DNA of 64,000 bases from Xanthomonas indica (GTDB lineage Bacteria > Pseudomonadota > Gammaproteobacteria > Xanthomonadales > Xanthomonadaceae). Below the pieces are notes generated by a model. The model was not told the DNA's origin. It did no database searches and worked only from the letters and a program-made list of their open reading frames with translations. Within the stretch, counting starts at the first letter, position 1, and each line of letters starts with the position of its first letter. The stretch covers positions 4,634,501 to 4,698,500 of the forward strand of contig NZ_CP131914.1 of assembly GCF_040529045.1 (NCBI RefSeq), given 5' to 3'. A program made the position numbers and the translations under genes. Positions 48,111-56,788 of this stretch are shown here, piece after piece.

Positions 48111-51100
48111 CGCAGGCCATCCCGCAACCGCGTTCGCTGCCGCTGCTCGGCAATTTCCACCATCTCGATGCGGACGCACCGGTGCAGAGCCTGATGCGGC
48201 TGGCGCAGGTGCATGGCCCGATCTTTCGCCTGCACAGCGGCCCGCTGGCGCTGACCGTGCTGAGCGGACAGGAGCTGGTGGACGAGGTCTGCGACGAGAC
48301 CCGCTTCGCGAAGAAGCTGCACCGTCCACTGCAGGCCCTGCGCGACCTCGGCGGCGACGGCCTGTTCACCGCCTACAACGACGAACCCAATTGGGCCAAG
48401 GCGCACCGGCTGCTGATGCCGGCGTTCGGTCCGATCGGCGTGCGTTCGATGTTCGGACGGATGGAGGACATCGCCGAACAGATGCTGCAGCGCTGGGAGC
48501 GGTTCGGCCCGGACGCGGTGATCGACGTGGCCGACAACATGACCCGGCTGACCCTCGACACGATCGCGCTGTGCGCCTTCGACTACCGCTTCAACAGCTT
48601 CTACCAGAACGAAATGCACCCCTTCGTCGCGGCGATGGTGGGCGCCTTGGCCGAAGCCGGCACGCGCGCGCGGCGGCCGGATCTCGCCAATCGCCTGTTG
48701 GCCCCCGGCCGGCGCCGCTACGAGGCCGACCTGGCGATGATCCGCGGCGTCGCCGAGACCTTGATCGCCGAGCGCAGGGCCGACCCCGCCGCGGCCTCGC
48801 GCGAGGACCTGCTCAACCTGATGCTGTACGGCCGCGACCAGGCGACCGGCGATGCGCTGTCGGACGAGAACATCCGCTATCAGTTGGTGACCTTCCTGAT
48901 CGCCGGCCACGAGACGACCAGCGGCCTACTGTCGTTCGCGCTGTACCTGCTGCTGCGCCATCCCGCGGCGATGGCGCGTGCGCGGCAGGCGGTGGACGCC
49001 GCGCTGGGCACGCAGCCGCCGCAGGTCGAGGACCTGGCCAGGCTGCGCTACATCGAACAGATCCTGCAGGAAACCCTGCGGCTGTGGCCGACTGCACCGG
49101 CGTTCGCGGTCGCGGCGCGCAGCGCGACCACGCTGGCCGGCCGCTACGCGGTGACCCCGCAGGACACGCTGCTGGTGCTGATTCCCACCCTGCATCGGGA
49201 TCCGACGGTGTGGGAGGAGCCGGAGGCGTTCCGCCCGGAGCGCTTCGCGCCCAACGCGGCCGAACAGCTCCCGCCCAATGCCTGGAAGCCGTTCGGCAAC
49301 GGCGCGCGCGCCTGCATCGGGCGCGGCTTCGCGATGCAGGAAGCGCAACTGGTGCTGACGATGATCCTGCAACGTTTCGACCTGGACCTGGTCGATCCGA
49401 ACTACCAGCTCAAGGTCGCCGAAACCCTGACGCTCAAGCCGGACGGCTTGCGCATCCGCGCGCGTCGCCGCACCGATGTCGCGGTGCGCGCGCGCAGCGC
49501 GCTACCGACGGCGCCGCAGAAACCGCTGGCGCCGACGCCGACGCCGGCCCCTGCCGGCACCGCGTCGGGCACGCCGCTGCTGGTGCTGTATGGCGGCAAT
49601 TCCGGCTCGTGCGAAGCCTTCGCGCAGCGCATCGGGGGCGATGCGGCCGCGCAAGGCTACGCGCCGGTGGTCGCGCCGCTGGACGAGCATGTCGGGCGCC
49701 TGCCGCGCGACGGCGCGGTGGTCGTGGTCACCTCCTCCTACGAAGGCCAACCGCCGGACAACGCACGCCGCTTCGTGGACTGGATCGGCACCCTGGCCGC
49801 CGGCGAACTGGCCGGGGTGCGCTACGCCGTGTTCGGATCCGGCAACCGGCAATGGGCGCGCACCTACCAGGCGATTCCGAAACGCGTCGATGCCGCGCTG
49901 GAGGCGGCGGGCGCCACGCGTTTCAGGCCTCGCGGCGAAACCGACGCCGGCGGCGATTTCTTCGGCGGCTTCGATGCCTGGTACGCCGGACTGTGGGCGG
50001 ACCTGGGCCAGGCGCTGGGAAAGGCGGCGATGGAGCACACCGCGCACGCACTGCAGGTGGATATCGTCCCCTCCGCACGGCTCGGCGCATTGCGGCTGAC
50101 CGAACTCGACCAGGGACGCATCGTCGACAATCGCGAACTGGTCGACATGTCCGCACCGTTCGCGCGCTCCAAGCGCCACATCGAGATCGCCTTGCCCGAC
50201 GGCATGCGCTACCGCACCGGCGACTATCTCGCGGTGCTGCCGCGCAACCCCGCAGCGCAGGTCGAACGCGCACTGCGGCGCTTCGGCCTCGCCAGCGACA
50301 CCCAGGTCGTCATCGGCCAGCGCCCGGGTGCCGTGTCCGCCCTGCCCAGCGGGTATCCGGTGCCGCTGGCGCAGGTGCTCACCGACTACGTGGAACTGGC
50401 ACAGCCGGCCACGCGCGCGCAGGTCGCGCAACTGGCGGCCGCCACGCCCTGCCCGCCCGAGCGCGACGCGCTGGAAGCGCTGGCCGCCGAGCCGGCCTAT
50501 ACCGACGAGGTCCTGGCCAGGAAAACCAGCCTGCTCGATCTGCTGGAGCGCTTCCCCGCCTGCGACCTGGCGCTGGGCGCATTCCTCGGCGCACTTCCGG
50601 CCATGCGCGCGCGGCAATACTCCATTTCCTCCTCGCCGCTGCGCGACCCGGCGCAGTGTTCGCTCACCGTCGCCGTGCTCGACGCCCCGGCGCTCTCGGG
50701 CATGGGGCGGCGCCGCGGCGTGGCCTCCACCTACCTGGCCGGCCTGGACGCGGGCGCGCTGGTATCGGTCGCGGTGCGCCCGTCGCAGGCGAGCTTCCAC
50801 CCGCCGGACGATCCGGCCACGCCGATCATCCTGGTCTGTGCAGGCAGCGGCATCGCGCCATTCCATGGCTTCCTGCAGGAGCGCGCGATCCAGAAGGCGG
50901 GCGGCCGCGACGTCGGCGAGGCCGTGTTGTTCTTCGGCATCGACCATCCCGACGTCGACTACCTGTACAAGGACGAACTGCGCCGCTGGCAGGACATGGG
51001 CGTGGTCGATGTGCGCCTGGCCTGCTCGCAAGCGCCGCAGGACGGCGTCGCCTATGTGCAGCACCGCATGTGGCAGGACCGCGCGCGCGTGTCGGCGCTG

Positions 51101-51280
51101 TTCCAGCAAGGCGCCACCGTGTACGTCTGCGGCGATGGCGAACACATGGCGCCAGCGGTGCGCGACACCTTCGTGCGCATCTATCGCGACAGCATGGGCG
51201 TCAGCGCCGACGCGGCCAACGCCTGGGCCGACCGGATGGAACGCGAACACGGGCGCTACGTGGCGGACATCTTCTCGTGA
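48107..51280 (+). CDS. Self-sufficient CYP102-type cytochrome P450/reductase
   Basis: A 1057-residue fusion of P450, FMN and FAD/NADPH domains like P450 BM3 (1048). In the P450 part: I-helix AGHETTS, ETLRLWPTAPAF, and haem ligand Cys403 in FGNGARACIGRGF. The FMN domain starts near 490 (PLLVLYGGNSGS, SSYEGQPPDNARRFVDWI); the FAD domain has RQYSISSSP near 836 and the NADPH site CAGSGIAPF. By alignment the BM3 carboxylate anchors Arg47 and Tyr51 are Leu and Val here, whereas Phe87, Trp96, Thr268 and Ala328 equivalents remain. The FAD-stacking C-terminal Trp is Phe (ADIFS). It should hydroxylate hydrophobic compounds with NADPH and O2; the substrate may differ from free fatty acids. Confidence 0.95.
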   Translation: MTQAIPQPRSLPLLGNFHHLDADAPVQSLMRLAQVHGPIFRLHSGPLALTVLSGQELVDEVCDETRFAKKLHRPLQALRDLGGDGLFTAYNDEPNWAKAHRLLMPAFGPIGVRSMFGRMEDIAEQMLQRWERFGPDAVIDVADNMTRLTLDTIALCAFDYRFNSFYQNEMHPFVAAMVGALAEAGTRARRPDLANRLLAPGRRRYEADLAMIRGVAETLIAERRADPAAASREDLLNLMLYGRDQATGDALSDENIRYQLVTFLIAGHETTSGLLSFALYLLLRHPAAMARARQAVDAALGTQPPQVEDLARLRYIEQILQETLRLWPTAPAFAVAARSATTLAGRYAVTPQDTLLVLIPTLHRDPTVWEEPEAFRPERFAPNAAEQLPPNAWKPFGNGARACIGRGFAMQEAQLVLTMILQRFDLDLVDPNYQLKVAETLTLKPDGLRIRARRRTDVAVRARSALPTAPQKPLAPTPTPAPAGTASGTPLLVLYGGNSGSCEAFAQRIGGDAAAQGYAPVVAPLDEHVGRLPRDGAVVVVTSSYEGQPPDNARRFVDWIGTLAAGELAGVRYAVFGSGNRQWARTYQAIPKRVDAALEAAGATRFRPRGETDAGGDFFGGFDAWYAGLWADLGQALGKAAMEHTAHALQVDIVPSARLGALRLTELDQGRIVDNRELVDMSAPFARSKRHIEIALPDGMRYRTGDYLAVLPRNPAAQVERALRRFGLASDTQVVIGQRPGAVSALPSGYPVPLAQVLTDYVELAQPATRAQVAQLAAATPCPPERDALEALAAEPAYTDEVLARKTSLLDLLERFPACDLALGAFLGALPAMRARQYSISSSPLRDPAQCSLTVAVLDAPALSGMGRRRGVASTYLAGLDAGALVSVAVRPSQASFHPPDDPATPIILVCAGSGIAPFHGFLQERAIQKAGGRDVGEAVLFFGIDHPDVDYLYKDELRRWQDMGVVDVRLACSQAPQDGVAYVQHRMWQDRARVSALFQQGATVYVCGDGEHMAPAVRDTFVRIYRDSMGVSADAANAWADRMEREHGRYVADIFS

Positions 51281-51390
51281 CGGCGCAACGATCCAGACCG
51301 CGGGGCCGCTGACGTCGTCGGCGCGCGGCGCGGCCGCATCCGCCGCACGCGGCGAAGGCGCAGGAACGCGTCCCGACCGCGTCGGCCGCG

Positions 51391-51777
51391 CTAATCCAGC
51401 GGCGGAACGACCCCGTCGGCCAGCGTCTTGAGCAGGCGCGCGCGGCGGCGCTCCAGGTCGGCGATCTGCCGCTCGATGGAGGCCAGCCGCTTGCGCTGCG
51501 CCGCGCTGGTTTCGGGACAGGCGCCGGCGCCCTCGATCATGCGCATGCAATCGGGGAAGCCGCGGATCTCGGCCAGGCTGAATCCGGTCGCGATCATGCG
51601 CTGGATCTGCCGGACCTGAGCGACCGCCGCCGGCGGAAACGCGCGATAGCCGTTGTCGCCACGGAACGAGGTGAGCAGGCCATGCGCGTCGTAATGGCGC
51701 AGCAAGCGCACGCTCGCGCCGGTGTCGCGTGCCAGTTCGCCAATGCTCAGCGTGCGCTGCGGAGTCGTGGTCGCCAT
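51391..51777 (-). CDS. MerR-family transcriptional regulator
   Basis: A 128-residue regulator. The MerR winged helix is LSIGELARDTGASVRLLRHYDAHGLL followed by GYRAFPPAAVAQVRQIQRMIATGFSLAEI (read in parts), then a coiled-coil dimerisation helix (AAQRKRLASIERQIADLERR). Cysteines (PDCMRMI, GACPET) could bind metal or sense oxidation, but there is no classic metal-binding C-terminal loop. The start MATTTPQRTLSIGE fits the family; an ATG 9 codons upstream lies next to a GAGGG and cannot be excluded. It is divergent from the alpha/beta hydrolase gene, with a perfect dyad between them. Confidence 0.85.
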   Translation of the reverse strand: MATTTPQRTLSIGELARDTGASVRLLRHYDAHGLLTSFRGDNGYRAFPPAAVAQVRQIQRMIATGFSLAEIRGFPDCMRMIEGAGACPETSAAQRKRLASIERQIADLERRRARLLKTLADGVVPPLD

Positions 51778-51807
51778 GGAAAAAAGCATACCATCCATGG
51801 CCATTGA

Positions 51808-51827
51808 CCCTCACACCAGTGTGAGGG
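51808..51827. promoter_or_regulatory. MerR-type operator dyad
   Basis: CCCTCACACCAGTGTGAGGG is a 9+2+9 inverted repeat with perfect arms, directly preceded by TTGACC (51804-51809), a -35-like box that points toward the hydrolase gene. A dyad right behind the -35 box is the hallmark of MerR-regulated promoters. The -10 position expected about 19 bases on is GC-rich, so the exact promoter is uncertain. Confidence 0.7.
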
Positions 51828-51865
51828 CGGAGGCTGCCGGGACTCGCCCAACCCGGAGCCTCCCC

Positions 51866-52777
51866 ATGTGCATGCGACCGTTGCACCGCGTCCTATTCGT
51901 CCTCGCCTTCGTCACCGCACTGTGCCTGGCGCCCCTGGCCGCAAACGCCCAAACCAAGCGCTACACCGTCACCGCGCCCGATGGCGTCGCCCTGGCCGTG
52001 CAGGAAACGGGAAACCCCGATGGCCCCAGCATCGTCTTCGTGCACGGCTTGCTCGGCAGCCACCTCAACTGGGACGCGCAGGTGCACAGCCCGCAACTGC
52101 AGCGCTACCGTCTGATCACCTACGACCTGCGCGGCCACGGCCTGTCCGGCAAGCCGACCGACGTCGCGGCCTACGCCGACGGCATGCGCTGGGCGGACGA
52201 CCTGCACGCGGTCATCGCCGCCAGTCGGGCACGCAAGCCGGTACTGGTCGGTTGGTCGCTGGGCGGCGCGGTGATCTCCAATTATCTGGCGACGTTCGGC
52301 GACGGCGGCATCGCCGGCGCGGTGTATGTGGATGGCGTGATCGAGCTGACGCCCGAGCAGATCGTGGCGCATCCGCAGGTCTACCGCGACCTGAATTCGC
52401 CCGACCTGAAGACCCATCTGGATGCGGTGCGCGCGTTCCTCGGCCTGTGCTTCCACACGCCGCCGGATCAGACCACCTTCCAGCGCCTGTTGGCCAATGC
52501 GGCGATGGCCTCCTGGGACCTGCAGCGCGCGGTCCAGTCGATGACGGTGCAGGCCGAGAAGGGGCTGGGCAGGGCGCAAGTGCCGGTGCTGCTGCTGTAT
52601 GGCGAGCGCGACGCGCTGGTGCATGCCGAGCCGGCGATCGCCCGGGCCAAGGCCTTGAACCCGCGCATCCGCAGCGTGCTCTACGCGCAGTCCGGGCACG
52701 CGCCGTTCCTGGAAGAATCGGAGCGGTTCGACCGCGACCTGGCCCGCTTCGTCGACGCCGCCACCACCGCGCCTTGA
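51866..52777 (+). CDS. Exported alpha/beta hydrolase
   Basis: A 303-residue alpha/beta-fold hydrolase with a signal peptide (VLFVLAFVTALCLAPLAANAQ). The fold is shown by VFVHGLLGSHLNWD, the nucleophile elbow GWSLGG (Ser), the acid in LLLYGERDALV and the His in QSGHAPFLEES. Ester or lactone hydrolysis in the periplasm is likely; the substrate is unknown. It is divergent from the MerR regulator gene with the operator dyad between them, so it is the first candidate target. The start MCMRPLHRV has GGAG at 8 bases. A second hydrolase gene follows after 21 bases, probably on the same transcript. Confidence 0.87.
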   Translation: MCMRPLHRVLFVLAFVTALCLAPLAANAQTKRYTVTAPDGVALAVQETGNPDGPSIVFVHGLLGSHLNWDAQVHSPQLQRYRLITYDLRGHGLSGKPTDVAAYADGMRWADDLHAVIAASRARKPVLVGWSLGGAVISNYLATFGDGGIAGAVYVDGVIELTPEQIVAHPQVYRDLNSPDLKTHLDAVRAFLGLCFHTPPDQTTFQRLLANAAMASWDLQRAVQSMTVQAEKGLGRAQVPVLLLYGERDALVHAEPAIARAKALNPRIRSVLYAQSGHAPFLEESERFDRDLARFVDAATTAP

Positions 52778-52798
52778 GCGCGTCACCACGAGGCCGTC

Positions 52799-53698
52799 AT
52801 GTCGACTCGCCACTCCCCGGCGTCCGCTGCCGCGTTTTCCGACTTCACCCGCCTGCAGGTCGATGCCGGCGGCGTCGCATTCGCCGGCGCGATCGACGGT
52901 TCCGGCCCACCAGTGCTGCTGTTGCACGGATTCCCGCAGACCCACCTGGCCTGGCGGCGGGTGGCGCCACGGCTCGCGCAGGCGTTCACGGTGATCGTGC
53001 CGGACCTGCCCGGCTACGGCGCCAGCCGCCCCCACAGCGACCAGCCGCGCTGGAGCAAGCGCCGCGTCGGCGAGGCGCTGGTCGCGCTGATGGCGCACCT
53101 CGGGCACACGCGCTTCGCGGTCGTCGGCCACGACCGCGGCGCGCGCGCCGGCTACCGCCTGGCGCTCGATCACCCGGACCAGGTCACGCACTATGCGTCG
53201 CTGACCGTGGTCCCTACCCAGGACGCCTGGGACGCGATGGACATGCGCCAGGGTCTGGCCAACTTCCACTGGTTTCTGCTCGCACAGCCGTTCGACCTGC
53301 CGGAGCGATTGCTGGCCGCCGATCCCGATGCGTTCGTCGAGACAGTGCTGGCGCGCATGGCCGGCGGCCTGGATCGCCTCGACCCCGCGGCGCGCGCGGC
53401 ATACACGGCGGCATTTCGCGACCCTGCGGTGCGCCATGCGATCTGCGAGGACTACCGCGCCGCCGCGCACGAAGACCTGGAGCATGACGCCGCAGACCGC
53501 ACCGCCGGCAACACCCTGCGCTGCCCGGTGCTGGTGTTGTGGCCGCAGGCGCAGGCCGCTGCGCCTTCCCCGCTCGCGCTGTGGCGGCGCTGGGCCAGCG
53601 ACGTCAGCGGCAAGGCGATCTCCGGCGGGCATCTGCAGCCCGAACACGCGTCGCAGGACGTGCTGGCCGCGCTGCTGCCGTTCCTGGCGCGGCCGTAG
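52799..53698 (+). CDS. Haloacetate dehalogenase-type alpha/beta hydrolase
   Basis: A 299-residue cytosolic hydrolase in which the nucleophile is Asp112 in VVGHDRGARAGYR, not Ser. The residues that define fluoroacetate dehalogenases are all present: Asp112, Arg113, Arg116, the His157-Trp158 pair in NFHWFLLAQPF, and a Tyr in EDYRAAA at about 219; a catalytic His follows in SGGHLQPEH. The HGFPQTHLAWRRVAPRLA oxyanion stretch also matches. Such enzymes cleave C-F or C-Cl bonds of haloacetates; related epoxide hydrolases lack the His-Trp pair. The natural substrate in this organism is unknown. It follows the exported hydrolase gene by 21 bases. Confidence 0.88.
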   Translation: MSTRHSPASAAAFSDFTRLQVDAGGVAFAGAIDGSGPPVLLLHGFPQTHLAWRRVAPRLAQAFTVIVPDLPGYGASRPHSDQPRWSKRRVGEALVALMAHLGHTRFAVVGHDRGARAGYRLALDHPDQVTHYASLTVVPTQDAWDAMDMRQGLANFHWFLLAQPFDLPERLLAADPDAFVETVLARMAGGLDRLDPAARAAYTAAFRDPAVRHAICEDYRAAAHEDLEHDAADRTAGNTLRCPVLVLWPQAQAAAPSPLALWRRWASDVSGKAISGGHLQPEHASQDVLAALLPFLARP

Positions 53699-53834
53699 GG
53701 CGTGTAGGGCAACCGTTCTCCCGAGTTGCGTGGCAATGCGCGACCGACGCCGGTGGCAACAGGCATGCGCGCCTGCACGGCTAACGCGTAACCTTGCCCC
53801 TTCCTCTCCCCCGCATCGCCTGGATCGCGCCTCA

Positions 53835-54824
53835 ATGGCCAACCCCTACTACCGCGGCCCCGTCAGCGACCATTTCGACGGCGTGCGCTTCTTCAACCCC
53901 GGCCAGCCCACCATCGACAACGCGCTGAGCAAGGTCCTGCGCTGGAAAGCCGCCAGGGGCGCGGTGCGCTGGCCAACGCAGGTCCCGGTGACGCCCGCCG
54001 TGCCTGCGCCGCGGCACGACGGCCTGCGCATCACCATGGTCGGCCACGCCACGCTGCTGATCCAGGCCGCCGGCCTCAACCTGCTCACCGATCCGGTGTG
54101 GTCGCAGCGTGCCAGTCCTTCGCGGATCGCCGGGCCCAAGCGGGTGACGGCACCGGGCATCCGCTTCGCAGACCTGCCGCCCATCGATGCGGTGCTGTTG
54201 AGCCACAACCACTACGACCACTTCGACCTGGCGACCTTGCGCACGCTGCACGATGCGCACCAGCCGCTGTTCGTGATGCCGCTGGGCAACGACGTCCTGT
54301 TGCGCAAGCGTGTCCCCGATGCGCGCATCGCGACCGGCGACTGGCACGACCGGCTGCCGATCGGCGACGCCGCGACGGCGACGCTGACCCGCGCCAATCA
54401 TTGGTCCAGCCGCGGCATCGCCGACCGCAGGATGGCGCTGTGGTCCGGCTTCTTCATCGAAACGGCGCGGGGGTCGGTGTGGTTTGCGGGGGACACCGGC
54501 TATGGCGATGGCGCCATCTTCCGCGAGATCCACGACCGGCACGGCGCGCCCGACGTGGCCTTGATCCCGATCGGCGCCTACGCGCCGCGCTGGTTCATGG
54601 CGCCGCAGCACATCGACCCGACCGAAGCGGTGCGGATCTTCCAGGACACCGGCGCGCGGCGCGCGCTCGGCATCCATTGGGGCACCTTCCAGCTCACCGA
54701 CGAAGGCCGTGAAGAGCCCCGCGAGGCGCTGTCCGCCGCACTGCACCTGGCGGGCCTCGCCGCCGCCAACTTCGTCGCCGCCGAGCCTGGGCAGGCCTTC
54801 GACTTCGCCGATCCGGCGCCCTGA
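53835..54824 (+). CDS. MBL-fold metallo-hydrolase
   Basis: A 329-residue metallo-beta-lactamase-fold protein of the UlaG/NAPE-PLD-like group. The metal motif is LLSHNHYDHFDLATL, with further ligands in TLTRANHWSSR, WFAGDTGYGDG and LGIHWGTFQLTDE. The N-terminus PYYRGPVSDHFDGVRFFNPG is typical of this subgroup, often annotated as phospholipase D-like or as YfiQ-type Zn-dependent hydrolase. The substrate is unknown. It has its own start 136 bases after the dehalogenase-like gene and no signal peptide, so it acts in the cytosol. The context of several hydrolases hints at a role in degrading small molecules or lipids, but this is not specific. Confidence 0.88.
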   Translation: MANPYYRGPVSDHFDGVRFFNPGQPTIDNALSKVLRWKAARGAVRWPTQVPVTPAVPAPRHDGLRITMVGHATLLIQAAGLNLLTDPVWSQRASPSRIAGPKRVTAPGIRFADLPPIDAVLLSHNHYDHFDLATLRTLHDAHQPLFVMPLGNDVLLRKRVPDARIATGDWHDRLPIGDAATATLTRANHWSSRGIADRRMALWSGFFIETARGSVWFAGDTGYGDGAIFREIHDRHGAPDVALIPIGAYAPRWFMAPQHIDPTEAVRIFQDTGARRALGIHWGTFQLTDEGREEPREALSAALHLAGLAAANFVAAEPGQAFDFADPAP

Positions 54825-55024
54825 CGCATGCCGACGTGAAGCGTGCGGCCAACGATGGAGGGGCGCTTCTCAAACGTCGGTTACCAGAGTTCCCACCGTA
54901 GGCGCGTTCCGTCGTGACGATGCGGCGAACTGCCGCGGTTGGCGAATGAATCGGGCCTTGCGGAGTAAGAGAGCGCGCAGGCGCAGACGGCTACACTCGC
55001 GCTCCCGCCCACCAGGACACCGTC

Positions 55025-55264
55025 ATGCGCGACCTCAGCCCCCTGCCTTCCATCGCCCTGGGCCGTTACCGCCACTTCAAGGGCGGCGAGTACGAGGTGC
55101 TGGGCGTGGTCCGCAGCAGCGAGACGCTGGAACCGCTGGTGCTGTATCGGCCGCTGTACGGCGAAGGCGCGATGTGGGTGCGACCGTACCCGATGTTCGT
55201 CGAGCAGGTGGAGGTCGACGGCGTGCGCGGCCCGCGCTTCGCACCGATCGACGCGGACGCCTGA
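55025..55264 (+). CDS. DUF1653 protein
   Basis: A 79-residue protein, MRDLSPLPSIALGRYRHFKGGEYEVLGVVRSSETLEPLVLY... , that fits DUF1653: the core GRYRHFKGGEYEV, LVLYRPLYG and MWVRPYPMFVEQV are diagnostic. The fold is a small beta barrel; the function is unknown, and related sequences occur fused to or near nucleotide-handling genes. The start is preceded by ACCAGGACACC, a weak ribosome binding site. It converges with a tiny membrane protein gene. Confidence 0.88.
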   Translation: MRDLSPLPSIALGRYRHFKGGEYEVLGVVRSSETLEPLVLYRPLYGEGAMWVRPYPMFVEQVEVDGVRGPRFAPIDADA

Positions 55265-55307
55265 TGGAGATCCAGGCGGCGGCCGCCGCCACGCCTGCCG
55301 CGGCGCG

Positions 55308-55463
55308 CTAGCGCTTGGACGCGCTGTCCACGTCGCTCTTGGTCGCGGCGTGATCCTGCGCCGGGCGGTTGCGGTTCTTCTTGGCGCGGGTCACCAGATA
55401 CAGCATCGCGACGATGAGCAGGACGAACAGTCCGGCGACCCAGGGCATCAGCGTGGTGTCCAT
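55308..55463 (-). CDS. Tiny single-helix membrane protein, 51 aa
   Basis: This frame encodes 51 residues: MDTTLMPWVAGLFVLLIVAM..., one membrane helix (about 8-25), then a basic stretch (RAKKNRNRPAQ) and a charged tail ending SASKR. The ATG has GGAG six bases upstream, and the sequence ends at a TAG before the DUF1653 stop. Helix plus positive-inside stretch and a good ribosome binding site argue for a real gene. It has no recognisable family. It might be a small regulator of a membrane complex. Confidence 0.65.
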   Translation of the reverse strand: MDTTLMPWVAGLFVLLIVAMLYLVTRAKKNRNRPAQDHAATKSDVDSASKR

Positions 55464-55684
55464 TCGACACTCCAGTTCGGTTGTGCAGTGGCTACCAGAG
55501 CACAGGCGCAGTGAAGGCCTTGGCTAGCCCACGTCGCGCGGCGCCATGCTGCACAAGCATCACCTGCGCGTCACGTCATGCGCGGTCCGCGAACAGAGGC
55601 CCTGCACGCAGGGCGAAGGCCACTGCAGCCAGTGCTCAACCGACACACGTGCGCCGTCACCAGCGGCCGTGTGACGGGCACGTC
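55464..55684. other. Non-coding region before the sensor kinase stop
   Basis: These 221 bases lie upstream of the tiny membrane protein and downstream of the histidine kinase gene. No gene or obvious terminator is seen. The promoter of the small gene should lie here. Confidence 0.4.
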
Positions 55685-56788
55685 TCAAGGCAAGGCCGGT
55701 GCCTGGGCCGCGCACACGATGGTCTGCGACGCCGCCAGCGGCCAGCGCACTTCGAACCGCGTCCCGCTGCCGGCGGGCAGGCACCGCGCATCGCCGCCAT
55801 GCGCTACCGCAATCGCCTTGACCACCGCCAGGCCCAGGCCGCTGCCGCCGCTCTTGCGCGAGCGCGACGGATCGCCGCGGCGGAAGGCATCGAATACGCG
55901 CGCGGCGATCTCCGGGGCGATGCCGGGGCCGGTGTCCTCCACGTACAGCACGCACTGGCCCGCCTGCGCGTGCACGCCGACCCGCAGGGGGCCCGGCTCG
56001 GCGTAGTGCTGCGCGTTCTCCAGCAACGCCATCAGCGCCTGGCGGATGCGCACCGCATCGCACAGCACCGGCGTGTGCAGCGCCAGCGAGGATTCCAGCC
56101 CCAATCCGCGCGCGGCCAGGCTGGCGGCGAACGCATGCAGCACCGCCGCCACTTCCTGGGCCAGGTCGGCCGGCGCCTGCTGCAACTCCAGGTGCCCGCT
56201 GTCGGTGAGGCTGAGCACGCGCAGGTCCTCGATCAGCCGGTTCAGGCCTTCGACCTGCCGCAGCAGGCTCTCGAACGCCGCCACGTCCGGCGCGAACACG
56301 CCCTCGGCCAGGCCCTGCAGGCGTCCGCGCAGGATCGTCACCGGCGTGCGCAGTTCGTGGGCGACGGCGGCATTCCAGAACGCGCGCTCGCGGGTCATCG
56401 CCTGCAGGCGATCGGCCATGGCGTTGAAGTCGCGCACCAGTTGCGCGGTCTCGCCCAGCGCATGCGCGTCCATGCTCGCGCGCGCATGCAGATTGCCCTG
56501 GGCGACTTCACGCAGGCTGTGCGCCACCGAGTTCAACGGGGTCAGGATGCGCCGCGACAGCCGCACCGCCACCGCCACCGCGATCGCCACGGCCAGCGCC
56601 GCGGTGGCGCCCATCCACATCATTTCGACGTGCGACGGCACCCACGTGTCGGAGATGCTGTCCGGCTGGTAGGCCACCGCCAGCGCATAGAACACGTAGG
56701 AGCCGACCACCGACAGCAGGATGATCCACAGCGCCAGCGCGCCCAGCGACAGGATGACCTGGCGGCGCAGCCCGGGCGCGCGGTTCAT
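55685..56788 (-). CDS. Sensor histidine kinase of the RND-linked two-component system
   Basis: A 367-residue kinase with membrane helices at about 12-34 and 60-78 around a very short periplasmic loop of about 25 residues, then a HAMP domain, a DHp domain with His144 in AVAHELRTPVTILRGRLQG and an ATPase domain with ENAQHYAEPGPL and GGSGLGLAVVKAIAVAHGG. The short loop suggests sensing within the membrane. It is translationally coupled (ATGA overlap) to the response regulator gene and both are divergent from the RND pump genes. This is the same layout as smeSR-smeABC of Stenotrophomonas and baeSR-type systems, so pump control is the likely role. Confidence 0.9.
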   Translation of the reverse strand: MNRAPGLRRQVILSLGALALWIILLSVVGSYVFYALAVAYQPDSISDTWVPSHVEMMWMGATAALAVAIAVAVAVRLSRRILTPLNSVAHSLREVAQGNLHARASMDAHALGETAQLVRDFNAMADRLQAMTRERAFWNAAVAHELRTPVTILRGRLQGLAEGVFAPDVAAFESLLRQVEGLNRLIEDLRVLSLTDSGHLELQQAPADLAQEVAAVLHAFAASLAARGLGLESSLALHTPVLCDAVRIRQALMALLENAQHYAEPGPLRVGVHAQAGQCVLYVEDTGPGIAPEIAARVFDAFRRGDPSRSRKSGGSGLGLAVVKAIAVAHGGDARCLPAGSGTRFEVRWPLAASQTIVCAAQAPALP

